Positions 17,913 to 27,181 are shown, numbered from the stretch's first letter. The stretch is DNA of 64,000 bases from Flavobacterium phragmitis (GCF_900112575.1 NZ_FOMH01000009.1:109289-173288), one strand, 5' to 3'. The notes: generated by a model from the sequence alone, not told the origin. Numbers and translations: made by a program.

Positions 17913-19217
17913 CTATTCCGAAACCGTTTTTACTTTATGACCAAAAGCTCCAAAAGAAAGAATAATTAAAAAGCAAACTAAAGGAATAATATATCCCGAC
18001 TGAATATCATCATGATTCATATCAATCAAAGTTCCCATTCCGTAAGGAATAATAGCACCACCAACAATTGACATTACCAACCAAGAAGAACCGGTTTCAG
18101 TATTAGATTTTAAGCCTTTAATTCCTAAAGAGAAAATAGTTGGGAACATAATCGACATAAAAAATCCAATTCCGCCAAGAGCGTAAATGACTACGATTCC
18201 AGAACCGTAAATAGCAACCAAGCAAAGTAATGTACTCATTACGCAATAGATTGATAATAAAACATAATCTTTTACAAAACGTAAAAAGAAAGTCCCAATG
18301 AAGCGTCCTGCCATAAAAAGAAAACCGTAAACTCCTAAATAATATCCGGCTGTTTTTTCGTCTAATCCAGCGCCTTGCTGTGCAATACGAATAAAGAAAC
18401 TTGTAATACAAACCTGTGCTCCAACATAGAAAAACTGAGCGATAACTCCCCAGCTTAAATGTCTGAATTTTAGAACAGAGAAAAATCCTGGTTTAATTTC
18501 AGCTTCAGCATGAGTTGCTTTCATTGAAGGCAATTGTACGAAATAGAAAATAATAGCAACTAAAACTAAAATACTTCCCAAAACGATATAAGGCATTTTT
18601 ACAGAAGCTGCCTCGCCTAATAAATAAGCCGCTTTTTCAGCCTCAGGCATTGCAGCCATTTGTTCTGGCGTATGATTGGTTCCTGAAAGAATAAATAATG
18701 AACCAACAATAGGGGCAACCATTGCCGCTAATCCGTTGAATGAAGCCGCTAAATTTAATCTTTTAGAAGAAGACTCTGCAGGTCCTAGTATTGCTGCGTA
18801 TGGATTTGCACTTGTTTCTAAGATTGTTAAACCACAACCAATTACAAATAGAGCAAATAAGAATAATTCGTAAGTTCTGCTATTAGCTGCTGGAACAAAC
18901 AAAAATGCTCCTGCAGCAAAAACTAATAATCCCGTTATGATACTGTTTTTATAACCAAATCTTTTAATCAGCATTCCCGCAGGAATCGCCATTATAAAAT
19001 AAGCAAAGAACACCGAAGTATCAATTAAAGTAGATTGACGATTATTCAATTCACACGCTTTTTTCAAGTGCGGAATCAAAACAGAATCTAAGTTGTGGGC
19101 CATTCCCCAAAGAAAGAATAGGCAGGTAACGAGAATAAAAGGCAAAAGGTACTGATTTCCTTTTCCGCCTTCTGTCGGCACTTCATGTTGATCGCCGGCT
19201 TGGTTTGTAATTTGCAT
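17913..19217 (-). CDS. FucP-type sugar:proton symporter (MFS)
   Basis: 434 residues, 12 hydrophobic segments. Strong FucP-family features: LVTCLFFLWGMAHNLDSVLIPHLKKA at the first helix, the cytoplasmic KRFGYKNSI loop, and ETSANPYAAILGP near 137-149, a family signature. FucP imports L-fucose with protons; relatives carry other hexoses. It is the last gene of a leftward operon with CoA-transferase, binding-protein and oxidoreductase genes, and faces L-fucose-type catabolic genes across 26 kb, supporting a deoxysugar substrate. Substrate specificity itself is inferred. Confidence 0.85.
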   Translation of the reverse strand: MQITNQAGDQHEVPTEGGKGNQYLLPFILVTCLFFLWGMAHNLDSVLIPHLKKACELNNRQSTLIDTSVFFAYFIMAIPAGMLIKRFGYKNSIITGLLVFAAGAFLFVPAANSRTYELFLFALFVIGCGLTILETSANPYAAILGPAESSSKRLNLAASFNGLAAMVAPIVGSLFILSGTNHTPEQMAAMPEAEKAAYLLGEAASVKMPYIVLGSILVLVAIIFYFVQLPSMKATHAEAEIKPGFFSVLKFRHLSWGVIAQFFYVGAQVCITSFFIRIAQQGAGLDEKTAGYYLGVYGFLFMAGRFIGTFFLRFVKDYVLLSIYCVMSTLLCLVAIYGSGIVVIYALGGIGFFMSIMFPTIFSLGIKGLKSNTETGSSWLVMSIVGGAIIPYGMGTLIDMNHDDIQSGYIIPLVCFLIILSFGAFGHKVKTVSE

Positions 19218-19251
19218 GGTTTAGATAGTTTTTTGTTATTTTTTAGGTTCA

Positions 19252-19397
19252 AAGTGACAGAGAGACAAAGGCTCAAAGTTTTTTTTAACTCATGTCTCTT
19301 TGGTGTTGTTTTTTTATTAAAGGTCAAGTGGCAAAAAAATCATAGGTTCAAAGTGTAGAAACCTCTGTCACTTTGCAACTTTGTCTCTTTGTCACTT
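19252..19397. repeat. Inverted repeat in operon spacer
   Basis: Arms 19252-19270 and 19379-19397 are 19-base inverted repeats with one mismatch (core gtgacagagagacaaag). A third partial copy lies at 19341-19375. Located between the MaoC gene and the FucP gene of the same operon. Confidence 0.55.
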
Positions 19398-19406
19398 CAA
19401 GAAAAA

Positions 19407-19847
19407 TTATTTTTTCTTCACTAAAAGTAAATGATCACATACCAAAACGACTTCACCGCGTTGGTTGATGATTTCTACGTGTTCTGTTACGGTTCCCATT
19501 TCTGGATTTTTGGCTTCTCCTTTTTCAGAAATAGTAACTTCTGAATGAATTGTGTCACCAATATGAACAGGTTTTACAAAACGCATTTTATCGTATCCTC
19601 TAGAGAAAGCTTCAGGATTTATTTCTGAAGCGGTTAATCCGATTCCGATGGCAAAAACCATCGTTCCGTGAGCGATTCTTTGTCCGAATGGTTGCGTTTT
19701 ACACCATTCTTCGTCCATGTGGTGTGGGAAGAAATCTCCGGTGTGTCCGGCGTGAACTACAAAATCAGTTTCTGTAATGGTTCTGCCTAAAGTTACTCGT
19801 TTGTCGTCGATTTGATAATCTTCGAAAAAAGTCGATTTAAAATACAT
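19407..19847 (-). CDS. MaoC-like hot-dog dehydratase/hydratase
   Basis: 146 residues. Typical MaoC region: DFVVHAGHTGDFFPHHMDEE followed by the helix start RIAHGTMVFAIGIGL, matching the Asp...His hydratase motif on a hot-dog fold. Family members hydrate or dehydrate acyl-CoA thioesters. Located 109 bases after the Gfo/Idh gene and before FucP. In company with two CoA-transferases, it suggests a CoA-thioester step in the pathway. Substrate unknown. Confidence 0.8.
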   Translation of the reverse strand: MYFKSTFFEDYQIDDKRVTLGRTITETDFVVHAGHTGDFFPHHMDEEWCKTQPFGQRIAHGTMVFAIGIGLTASEINPEAFSRGYDKMRFVKPVHIGDTIHSEVTISEKGEAKNPEMGTVTEHVEIINQRGEVVLVCDHLLLVKKK

Positions 19848-19956
19848 ATTTTAGATATTTTTTATCGGTCTCGCTCTTTCAATCAAATGCTAAAATACAT
19901 TTGTTTTGAGATGGACTGAAATTTGTTTTTTTTTGTTTTGAAATATAGTGTTTTAA

Positions 19957-21030
19957 TTACACTTCATCAAAAGAAATTCCGCCGTTTTTACTGCTGGCGT
20001 AACAGGCTTCTACAACTTTCATTGTTCCTAAAACATCTTGAACACTGGCAGACAATATGGAGTCAGAACCTTCTTTGTAACGCATCAGATTGGACATTGC
20101 GCCGATAAAGGCTTCAGGAAACCAAGAACCTTCCAGTTTCACTTCTGTCCATTCGTATTCATTTTCATTATCTTTTTTCGGCAAAGCATACTCAAAAACG
20201 TCTGGCAGACCGTCAGGATAGTTCATTAATAAACCCATTTTTGCTTTAACAGCACCTTTTGTTCCTTCCCATTTGATATAACTTTCTTCATGTTTTGGTC
20301 CAAAATGATGATCGTGATTCGTATTGATTACAACATGTTTGTCTTCGCCATAATCCAAAATAATGGTAGATCGGCTTGAAGATAATTTTTTAAGCGGATG
20401 TTTGGCTGTTTTTGCCATTACAATTTTAGGATTTCCCAGAAAAGAACGAATGCAGTCAATATAATGAACGCTATGGAAAAGAATCTCCAATCTCGGATGT
20501 TCTTTAATTAAAGGAAACAATTCCCAAGGCGTATTTACAGTTACTTTGAATTCTAAATCGTATAATTCACCAATAATTCCCTGATCGATTAAATATCGGG
20601 CAGCGCTTACAAAAGACGCAAAACGCAATTGAAAATTGATTGCCGCTACCAAATTTTTTCTTTCGCAGACTTCTACAATTTCGCGTGCCTGAGCCAAATC
20701 ATTTCCCATTGGTTTCTGAATTAAAACTGCAGCACCATCAGGCAATTGTTCCAAAATTTCAATGTATTGATCAGGTAAAACTGTAATGTCATATACAGCG
20801 TTTGAAGGCGCACTTTTAACGGCATCGGCAATATTTTCAAAAACATGATCGATCTTGAATTGTTTCTGTAAATCGTATGCTTTTGAGATTGTTCTGTTGG
20901 TAATACCAAAAACTTTAAAACCAGCCATTTCATAAGCAGGAAGATGCGCATCTTTTACAATACCGCTCGCTCCAATAATTACAATGGGCTGTTCTGTTTG
21001 GGGAAGTAAAGGTTTATAGGGAATATTCAT
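19957..21030 (-). CDS. Gfo/Idh/MocA family oxidoreductase
   Basis: 357 residues. N-terminal Rossmann motif is IVIIGASGIVKDAHLPAY (about 17-34) followed by FGITNR; the family's conserved sugar-binding lysine-proline appears in VLIQKPMGNDL. The C-terminal half is the alpha/beta substrate domain. These enzymes oxidise or reduce sugars and inositols with NAD(P). It lies 33 bases after the upstream solute-binding-protein gene, so it belongs to the same operon. A role on a deoxysugar or sugar lactone is likely from context but unproven. Confidence 0.85.
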   Translation of the reverse strand: MNIPYKPLLPQTEQPIVIIGASGIVKDAHLPAYEMAGFKVFGITNRTISKAYDLQKQFKIDHVFENIADAVKSAPSNAVYDITVLPDQYIEILEQLPDGAAVLIQKPMGNDLAQAREIVEVCERKNLVAAINFQLRFASFVSAARYLIDQGIIGELYDLEFKVTVNTPWELFPLIKEHPRLEILFHSVHYIDCIRSFLGNPKIVMAKTAKHPLKKLSSSRSTIILDYGEDKHVVINTNHDHHFGPKHEESYIKWEGTKGAVKAKMGLLMNYPDGLPDVFEYALPKKDNENEYEWTEVKLEGSWFPEAFIGAMSNLMRYKEGSDSILSASVQDVLGTMKVVEACYASSKNGGISFDEV

Positions 21031-21063
21031 TTGTTCTATATTTTGAAATTAAGCCTGTCCATT

Positions 21064-22320
21064 TTAATTTTTGACAGAGATGTGTAATGTTGTTCCTTGA
21101 CTTAATTCTTTAATTTTTTCCTGAGTTTCTTCTAAAATTATAGCTGATGAAATATCAGTTTCTATCGCTTTTAAAACTGCTCCATCAATTAATTCGGCTA
21201 CTTTTGGCCAGATTGGGGTTTGTGGAAGCGTCAATGCATTTTCGTGAAGCATTTCCAGTTTATGATAAAACGGAATTAAAGTATTGATTTCCTCATCTTT
21301 CCAAGTCGATTTTCGGCATCCGATTCCGCCTTCGGTTGTCAATAATTTGTCGCTTTCTGGCGTTGTGGCAAAACGTAGAAAATCGTAAGCCAGTTTTTTG
21401 TGTTTGCTCCCAGAACCAATGGTATACAGCCAATATACATTCAAAGAAGCTGTTTTATGACCGGGATCGGATGGGAGGGAAGTGATGTCGATTTTCCCTT
21501 TTACTTTCGATTCTTCAATTACTTCTGCCATAGAAGCAAATCCAAACCAGTTTATGGCCATTGCAGCTTGCCCTTCGGCGAAAGCCAAACCAGCTTCAAC
21601 AGAACCAAATTCTCTCGATTTTGGATGAACCGCAGTTGCATCATTGACCATTTTTCTATAAAAATCCAATGCTTTTATAGCTGTTTCATTATGAATATCA
21701 ATCTGATTTTTTTTGTTTAATAATGAACCGCCTCGTGTCCATAACTGCAGGCAGAAGTCAAAAACCATATTATGTCCGTCTGGATAATTGGCAAAAACAG
21801 AGCCGTATAAATTTTGTTCAGGACGATTAAAAAAGGTTGCTATTTCTGCAAATTCCGACCAGGTTTTTGGTGTGGAAAGTTCATAACCAAATTGTTTTTT
21901 AAAATGCTCTTTTTCCGTTTCGTTTTCGAATAAATCTTTTCTGTAAATCAAACATTCTGGGCCATCATGAAAAGGAAGTCCGAAAATGCCGTTGCTTAAT
22001 TTTTGTAAATGCAGAAGCGATTTATGCCATCCGAAAGGGTAATTTTCTGGCGGATTTTCTCCAATCAAAGAAAATAAATTTAGAACTGCATTTTCGTTCA
22101 CAGCATCAAAAATCCAATCGGTGTTGATATGGGCAATATCCCATTTTCCTTCTTTTAAACCTTTTTCAGAAATAGTAGTTTCATAAAGATCATGAAGTTC
22201 CATCGGAATCATTTCTGCTTCCATTTTGATATTGTTGTGAAGGCAGAAAGCATCCCACAATTTTTGAAGTGTACTTTCGAACGGATCGAATTTTCGAACG
22301 GCGATTCTAATTTTTTCCAT
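21064..22320 (-). CDS. Solute-binding-protein-like protein without signal peptide (SBP1)
   Basis: 418 residues of the family 1 (sugar-type) binding-protein fold: start MEKIRIAVRKFDPFE, then WDIAHINTDWIF, GIFGLPFHDGPECLIYRKDLF, STPKTWSEFAEIA, FAEGQAAMAINWFG and a final hinge segment. The first residues are charged and there is no signal peptide or lipobox, so it should stay in the cytoplasm. No ABC permease or ATPase gene is nearby. The ATG overlaps the preceding CoA-transferase stop (TGATG), showing tight coupling. A cytoplasmic substrate-binding or enzyme-partner role is inferred. Confidence 0.8.
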   Translation of the reverse strand: MEKIRIAVRKFDPFESTLQKLWDAFCLHNNIKMEAEMIPMELHDLYETTISEKGLKEGKWDIAHINTDWIFDAVNENAVLNLFSLIGENPPENYPFGWHKSLLHLQKLSNGIFGLPFHDGPECLIYRKDLFENETEKEHFKKQFGYELSTPKTWSEFAEIATFFNRPEQNLYGSVFANYPDGHNMVFDFCLQLWTRGGSLLNKKNQIDIHNETAIKALDFYRKMVNDATAVHPKSREFGSVEAGLAFAEGQAAMAINWFGFASMAEVIEESKVKGKIDITSLPSDPGHKTASLNVYWLYTIGSGSKHKKLAYDFLRFATTPESDKLLTTEGGIGCRKSTWKDEEINTLIPFYHKLEMLHENALTLPQTPIWPKVAELIDGAVLKAIETDISSAIILEETQEKIKELSQGTTLHISVKN

Positions 22321-23459
22321 CAGCAGTCTATAAATTCTTTACTAATTTTCTCATTGTCTTGCCCCAGTTTCGGCGAACCTTTTCCAGAAGTCAGATATTC
22401 TCCGTCAATTTTTATCGGACAGCGTGTTGTTTTATATGTGTAACCGTCAAGCATTTCGACTTGCTGCGTAAAATTCAAAACCTTGAATCCATCTTCAGCA
22501 AACAACTGCTGGTAATTTAAAACTCCTGCACACCAAATATCTGCGGGTTCTAAAATATCAAGCCAAAACTGTGTTTCCTGCGTCTGTAAATGATCGGCAA
22601 GAATATTTTTTATGTCGTCTCTAAGTGTAAATTTATTCTCAGGAAACTGTAATAAAGCATCGCATTTTAGCAAAGAAGCCAAAACAGGAATCGATCCCAT
22701 CGCCAATGCCAAGTAACCATTTTTCGTTTTGTAAATACCGTATGGCGCGCCCAAATAAGCGTGGGCATTGTTGGTTTTAGTTCGAACAGGCAATTCACCT
22801 CCGTCATTAAAGAAAGTGGTAATCGTTTCAAACTGAAAATCAAATGCCGATTCCAACATACTGACTTGAATTTGTGCGCCGATATTATGCGTTGCTTTTC
22901 GGTATAATGCAGCTAAAATTCCTTGAGCTAAATGCGCTCCAGCAAGCATATCTACAATTGATAATCCCATTGGAACTGGTCCATCTTCTTGATTACCGCT
23001 CAGCCAAGTCAAAGCAGTTAAAGATTGTAAAAGCAAATCCTGACCCGGTAAATCTTTTAAATCTGGATGTTCTCCAAAACCAGAAATCGAAGCATAAATC
23101 ACATTCGGATTAATCTTTTTTACATCATCATAACTCAAACCAATGCGCTCCATAACGCTAGGTCTGAAATTATGCATCACAACATCGGCTTTTGCTAATA
23201 ATTTTTTTAGTTTTTGAAGTTCCTCTGGCTGTTTAAAATCAATTGCGAAAGATTCTTTGTTTCTGTTGATGGTATGAAAAACAGACGATTCGTCGTTCAT
23301 AATCAAATCAGAAGTATATAAAGTACGGCAGATATCTCCCGTTCCCGGTTTTTCAATTTTTATTACGCGCGCTCCCAAATCAGCCAAACGCAAACTCGCC
23401 GACGGCCCCGAAAGAAACTGACTGAAATCTACAATTAAATAATCTTCTAATGGTTTCAT
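22320..23459 (-). CDS. Class III CoA-transferase (CaiB/BaiF family), copy 1
   Basis: 379 residues, family length. Features: MKPLEDYLIVDFSQFLSGPS, LADLGARVIKIEKPGTGD, NRNKESFAIDFK, VVMHNFRPSVMERIGL, PGQDLLLQSLTALTWLSG and Asp170 in GLSIVDMLAG, corresponding to the catalytic Asp of formyl-CoA transferase. These enzymes move CoA between carboxylic acids via an aspartyl intermediate. Roughly half the residues look identical to the copy encoded next upstream, so the two may form a heteromer or act on related acids. Co-translated with SBP1. Confidence 0.88.
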   Translation of the reverse strand: MKPLEDYLIVDFSQFLSGPSASLRLADLGARVIKIEKPGTGDICRTLYTSDLIMNDESSVFHTINRNKESFAIDFKQPEELQKLKKLLAKADVVMHNFRPSVMERIGLSYDDVKKINPNVIYASISGFGEHPDLKDLPGQDLLLQSLTALTWLSGNQEDGPVPMGLSIVDMLAGAHLAQGILAALYRKATHNIGAQIQVSMLESAFDFQFETITTFFNDGGELPVRTKTNNAHAYLGAPYGIYKTKNGYLALAMGSIPVLASLLKCDALLQFPENKFTLRDDIKNILADHLQTQETQFWLDILEPADIWCAGVLNYQQLFAEDGFKVLNFTQQVEMLDGYTYKTTRCPIKIDGEYLTSGKGSPKLGQDNEKISKEFIDC

Positions 23460-23512
23460 TTTTTTGTTTAACCGTTTTTTTGTTTAATCCTTATTTTCAA
23501 CAATTAAAATCT

Positions 23513-23626
23513 ATTTTAATCTGCTAAAATCTTTTTAAATCTGCGTAAAATACCTTTTGCGCATAGATTTTTTCACGCAGATTTGTGCAGATAAAAGCAG
23601 ATTTACACAGATTTTAATTTAATCTG
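23513..23626. repeat. Interspersed 'aaatctgc' repeats
   Basis: Gap between the two CoA-transferase genes contains several direct and inverted copies of the units aaatctgcg and gcagattt. The same words recur in the spacers near 49070-49140 and 59440. Confidence 0.45.
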
Positions 23627-23633
23627 TTGAGTT

Positions 23634-24782
23634 TTATTTAGCTTGAATGAATTCTTCGTGTATATTCAAATTGTCTTGTCCTACTTTTGGAGCAGCTTTT
23701 TCGCTTAATAAAATTTCACCGTCTAATTGAATTGGACTTCTCGTTGTAACTAAAGTTTCGCCTTCGGTATTTTTTACAGTTTGTTTCAGCTGTAATTCCT
23801 TTACAAAAGGCTGACTGTCTAATTCTTCGTAGTTGAAAACTTTGCCGCACCAAATGCCTTCTTTTTGGAGGATTTCAATCCAGTAATCAGAAGTTTGGGT
23901 TTTAATTCTTTCGCTTAAAATCGTTCTGATTTCATCTCTTTTTTCAAACCAAAGATGTTTATCCGCGAAAGCGTTTAAATCCAATCCTAAGGTTTTTCCA
24001 ATGAAAATCAAATCACCCATTGCCAATGATAAATAACCGTTCTGAGTTGGGTAAACGCCGTAAGGAGCACTTAAAAAAGCATGTGCACTTCCTTTAATAT
24101 CGCCACGTTCAGGCAATTGACCGCCATCATTTAAGAAAGAAGTAATCGCTTCAAATTGTACATCCAAAATAGATTCCAGCAGACTCACTTCAACCAAAAC
24201 ACCTTTTTGGGTTTTAGCTCTTTTTAGAAGTGCTGCCAAAATTCCCTGTACAAAATGATTTCCGCACATTAAATCGGCTACAGCCAAACCAAAAGGAACA
24301 GGGCCTTGACTTTTGCGTCCGCTCAGCCAGCTTAATCCGGAAAGTGATTGCAGTAATAAATCCTGTCCCGGTTTTTTTGCCCATGGGCCTTCATTTCCGT
24401 AACCAGTTATGGTTCCGTATATAATCTTCGGATTAATAGCCAATGTATTTTCAAAATCCAAACCGATTTTTTCCATTACGCCAGGTCTGAAATTATGTGT
24501 CATAATATCAGCCTTTTCGATTAGTTTTTTAATTACAACCAAATCGTCAGGATTTTTCAAATCGGCAGCAAAAGATTCTTTATTTCTATTGATGGTATGA
24601 AAAAGCAAACTGCTGTCATCTACAAACAAGTCTTTAATACTTAATTGTCTGCAAGCTTCGCCTTTTAGAGGACGCTCAATTTTTATAACGCGTGCGCCCA
24701 AATCGGCTAGTTTTAATCCAGCTGAAGGTCCAGCGAGAAACTGACAGAATTCCAGAACAATTAATCCTTCTAAAGGTCTCAT
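23634..24782 (-). CDS. Class III CoA-transferase (CaiB/BaiF family), copy 2
   Basis: 382 residues, paralogue of the adjacent copy with the same order of motifs: GLIVLEFCQFLAGPSAG, LADLGARVIKIERP, NRNKESFAADLK, MTHNFRPGVMEKIGL, PGQDLLLQSLSGLSWLSG and the catalytic Asp170 in GLAVADLMCG. Start overlaps the upstream binding-protein stop by 4 bases (ATGA). The arrangement SBP2-CaiB2-CaiB1-SBP1 is mirror-like. Expected to be active because the catalytic Asp is kept in both copies. Confidence 0.88.
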   Translation of the reverse strand: MRPLEGLIVLEFCQFLAGPSAGLKLADLGARVIKIERPLKGEACRQLSIKDLFVDDSSLLFHTINRNKESFAADLKNPDDLVVIKKLIEKADIMTHNFRPGVMEKIGLDFENTLAINPKIIYGTITGYGNEGPWAKKPGQDLLLQSLSGLSWLSGRKSQGPVPFGLAVADLMCGNHFVQGILAALLKRAKTQKGVLVEVSLLESILDVQFEAITSFLNDGGQLPERGDIKGSAHAFLSAPYGVYPTQNGYLSLAMGDLIFIGKTLGLDLNAFADKHLWFEKRDEIRTILSERIKTQTSDYWIEILQKEGIWCGKVFNYEELDSQPFVKELQLKQTVKNTEGETLVTTRSPIQLDGEILLSEKAAPKVGQDNLNIHEEFIQAK

Positions 24783-25927
24783 ACGGTCTGGATTTTTAAA
24801 GATTCCGAGTAAAGCGAATTCATTTCTTCCAACACTTTTAATTCGTCTCCGCCATTCATCAAATAATTGCGAACCACATCTCCAGCATGATCTTGGAAAT
24901 ACATGTGGCCATAATATCTCGGACGAAGGAAAGCGCGTTCTAAAGCAGGAAGTGTATTTTTGAAATAATTATGTGTCACGGCATTAATTCTGTCGCTTTT
25001 CCAAGCTTGCAAATGCCCAGGCTGACCGCCATTATCGGTATAAATATTCTGCTGAACTTGTGATGAACAAGTAAATTCAGCATATTTTATGGCAGTTTCA
25101 ATATGTTCGCTGAATGAAGAAACTGCTAATCCAGTACCGCCCAAAGAAGAAATCATTGGATTATCATTCAATTTTACTAAATCATAAAAATGTAAAAGGT
25201 TTTGGCTGTAGCCAATGCGAGAATAATTAGAATAACCATAAGCAAACGGACAATACGCAATTTCGTTTGAATTTACCATTGCCTCATAAACCTGAATTGG
25301 ATTTCTATTAAAGTTTGCAGAATCAATCAATTGTGCCAATTCTCTAAACATTTGAAGGGCTTTTATTCCTGTTGTTTCAGAAATCACTTTTTCTTCTGAA
25401 AGAAAAGGCGCTTCGCCTAAACTGCAGCAAAACATGTAAAAACTCATTAAAACATCAACCGGAATTCCTGCAAAAGCAACTAAACCTTTTTTCGCTAAAG
25501 CCAATAAATCCTCGTAAGTTTTTGGAACTTCTAAATTGTTTTTTTCCAAAATATCCAAGCGGGCAGAGGCAACCGGAGTTGCAGCATCAATTGGCAATGC
25601 CCATAATTTGTCGTGAAAAACATAACTTCCGTATGATTTTCCAACGGTATTAATTTCTTGGTCTTTAATATATTCGTTTGATAAATAATCAGATAACGGA
25701 AGAATCGCTTTGGTCTGCGCTCCAAAACCTGTCCAAGGATGATCGATAACCAATAAATCGAATCTTTTGGCTAAGTCTTCGATAGAAGCATCGGCAAATT
25801 CTTGTAAGCTTCTTTTCTCCCAAGAAATTTCAACTTCAGGATGTAGTTCAGTAAAACGCTGCGATGTGGCAACCATAGGAAGCAAACCTCTTGTATGATT
25901 CCAAGTTATGCCTTTTAATTTTATCAT
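24779..25927 (-). CDS. Solute-binding-protein-like protein without signal peptide (SBP2)
   Basis: 382 residues, start MIKLKGITWNHTRGLLPMVA with no signal peptide or lipobox. Family features: RFDLLVIDHPWTGFG, ILPLSDYLSNEYIKD, KLWALPIDAATPVASARLDI, VPKTYEDLLALAKKG, and a C-terminal hinge with LGGTGLAVSSFSEHIE. It is clearly divergent from SBP1 of the same operon. It is the first gene of the leftward operon and overlaps the CoA-transferase start by 4 bases. No transporter partner is encoded nearby, so a cytoplasmic role is suggested; this is inference. Confidence 0.8.
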   Translation of the reverse strand: MIKLKGITWNHTRGLLPMVATSQRFTELHPEVEISWEKRSLQEFADASIEDLAKRFDLLVIDHPWTGFGAQTKAILPLSDYLSNEYIKDQEINTVGKSYGSYVFHDKLWALPIDAATPVASARLDILEKNNLEVPKTYEDLLALAKKGLVAFAGIPVDVLMSFYMFCCSLGEAPFLSEEKVISETTGIKALQMFRELAQLIDSANFNRNPIQVYEAMVNSNEIAYCPFAYGYSNYSRIGYSQNLLHFYDLVKLNDNPMISSLGGTGLAVSSFSEHIETAIKYAEFTCSSQVQQNIYTDNGGQPGHLQAWKSDRINAVTHNYFKNTLPALERAFLRPRYYGHMYFQDHAGDVVRNYLMNGGDELKVLEEMNSLYSESLKIQTV

Positions 25928-25973
25928 TTTTTGTATAGGAATTTTGGGTAGTGAAATCGATTGAAATAATAAA

Positions 25974-25986
25974 TGTAAAACTTACA
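25974..25986. promoter_or_regulatory. Candidate operator TGTAA-N3-TTACA
   Basis: The inverted repeat TGTAAAACTTACA lies immediately downstream of the -7 box of the leftward promoter, over the expected transcription start. That placement and the half-site fit a GntR- or LacI-type repressor. Regulator gene not visible in the window. Confidence 0.4.
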
Positions 25987-25990
25987 ATTA

Positions 25991-26020
25991 CAAAAGTAGA
26001 AATAAGATTTAAATGAACAA
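25991..26020 (-). promoter_or_regulatory. Bacteroidota-type promoter of the SBP2-FucP operon
   Basis: On the minus strand TTG (26020-26018), 19 bases, then TACTTTTG (25998-25991). This matches the TTG-N19-TANNTTTG consensus exactly. It is placed 64 bases upstream of the SBP2 start. Confidence 0.6.
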
Positions 26021-26176
26021 GGAATCCGCACTTTTTAAGAAATCTTTTTTACATAAAAGAATAATTAGTGACAGAATTTTTACAAACCATCTAAAAAATG
26101 TTATAAAAATTTAAAGTTTAGTCATTTTCAATGACGGAAAATAAAATATAGCTCGGATATTAATTTTTAAAAAGTA

Positions 26177-26212
26177 TTTTTGTAATTGTGGTTTTTACAT
26201 TTATTAATTTTG
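26177..26212 (+). promoter_or_regulatory. Possible promoter of the FAH/fuconolactonase genes
   Basis: tttttg at 26177-26182, a 22-base gap and taattttg at 26205-26212. It fits the Bacteroidota -33/-7 pattern within normal spacing and lies 82 bases before the first rightward gene. Together with the leftward promoter it makes the 366-base gap a divergent control region; nothing else was recognised there. Confidence 0.35.
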
Positions 26213-26293
26213 CTATGCCCTTTTTGAAGAATTTTGAATTGATGAATGAAGAATAACTACAAATTGTAAACTAAAAACTAAAAATATACGATT

Positions 26294-27148
26294 ATGAAAT
26301 TAATACGTTTTGGAGAAATCGGAAAAGAGAAACCCGGAGTTTTGATTGGAGAAAAAAGATATGATGTTTCTTCGATTGTAACCGATTTTAACGAAAGTTT
26401 CTTTGAAGAAAACGGATTAGAAAAACTGCAAAAAGCATTAGAAAGCAATCCAACTTTGCCCGAAGTAGATGCTTCGGTACGTTTGGGTTCGCCTGTGGCT
26501 CGTCCTTCAAAAATTATCTGTATTGGATTGAATTATATCGATCACTGCAAAGAAACCAACGCACCGATTCCGACAGAACCTATTATTTTCTTCAAATCGA
26601 CAACTTCTTTGTGTGGGCCAGATGATGATTTGATTATTCCGAAAAATAGTGAAAAAACAGATTGGGAAGTAGAATTGGCTTTTATCGTTGGAAAAAAAGC
26701 AAGTTATGTTGAAGAAGCAGATGCCTTGGATTATGTGGCCGGATATGCTTTGTTGAATGATTACAGCGAAAGAGCTTTTCAATTGGAACGTGGTGGACAA
26801 TGGGCAAAAGGAAAAGGAAGTGACACTTTTGCGCCTCTTGGACCATTTTTGGCAACAAAAGAGGAAATAGCAGATGTCGATAATTTAAAGATGTGGCTGA
26901 CGGTAAACGGTAAAAAATACCAAGACAGCAATACCTTAAATTTGGTTTTCAAAATTCCTTATTTATTGCATTATTTAAGTCAGTTTATGACTTTGCTTCC
27001 GGGCGATATCATCAGTACGGGAACACCTCCGGGAGTTGGTTTAGGAATAAAACCGGATCCGATTTACATTAAAGCGGGTGATGTTATTGAGCTTGGAATT
27101 GAAGGTTTAGGAACTAGCAAACAAAAGGCTGTAGCTTATAAAAAGTAA
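26294..27148 (+). CDS. Fumarylacetoacetate hydrolase-family protein, candidate 2,4-diketo-3-deoxy-L-fuconate hydrolase
   Basis: 284 residues. FAH fold C-terminal domain with IICIGLNYIDHCKET, the metal-binding motif DWEVELAFIVGKKA, DYSERAFQLERGGQWAKGKG, and the closing LLPGDIISTGTPPGVG. FAH-family enzymes hydrolyse beta-diketo acids. In the oxidative L-fucose and L-rhamnose routes the last step is such a cleavage giving pyruvate and lactate, and the neighbouring fuconolactonase-like and SDR genes support this. The exact acid is inferred. Confidence 0.8.
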   Translation: MKLIRFGEIGKEKPGVLIGEKRYDVSSIVTDFNESFFEENGLEKLQKALESNPTLPEVDASVRLGSPVARPSKIICIGLNYIDHCKETNAPIPTEPIIFFKSTTSLCGPDDDLIIPKNSEKTDWEVELAFIVGKKASYVEEADALDYVAGYALLNDYSERAFQLERGGQWAKGKGSDTFAPLGPFLATKEEIADVDNLKMWLTVNGKKYQDSNTLNLVFKIPYLLHYLSQFMTLLPGDIISTGTPPGVGLGIKPDPIYIKAGDVIELGIEGLGTSKQKAVAYKK

Positions 27149-27181
27149 TATAACTATCTGTTATTATAGTAACGAATCGTA

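Noticed and set aside
21064..25927. Reading the binding-protein genes as part of an ABC sugar importer
   Set aside because: No permease or ATPase gene is adjacent and neither protein has a signal peptide or lipobox.
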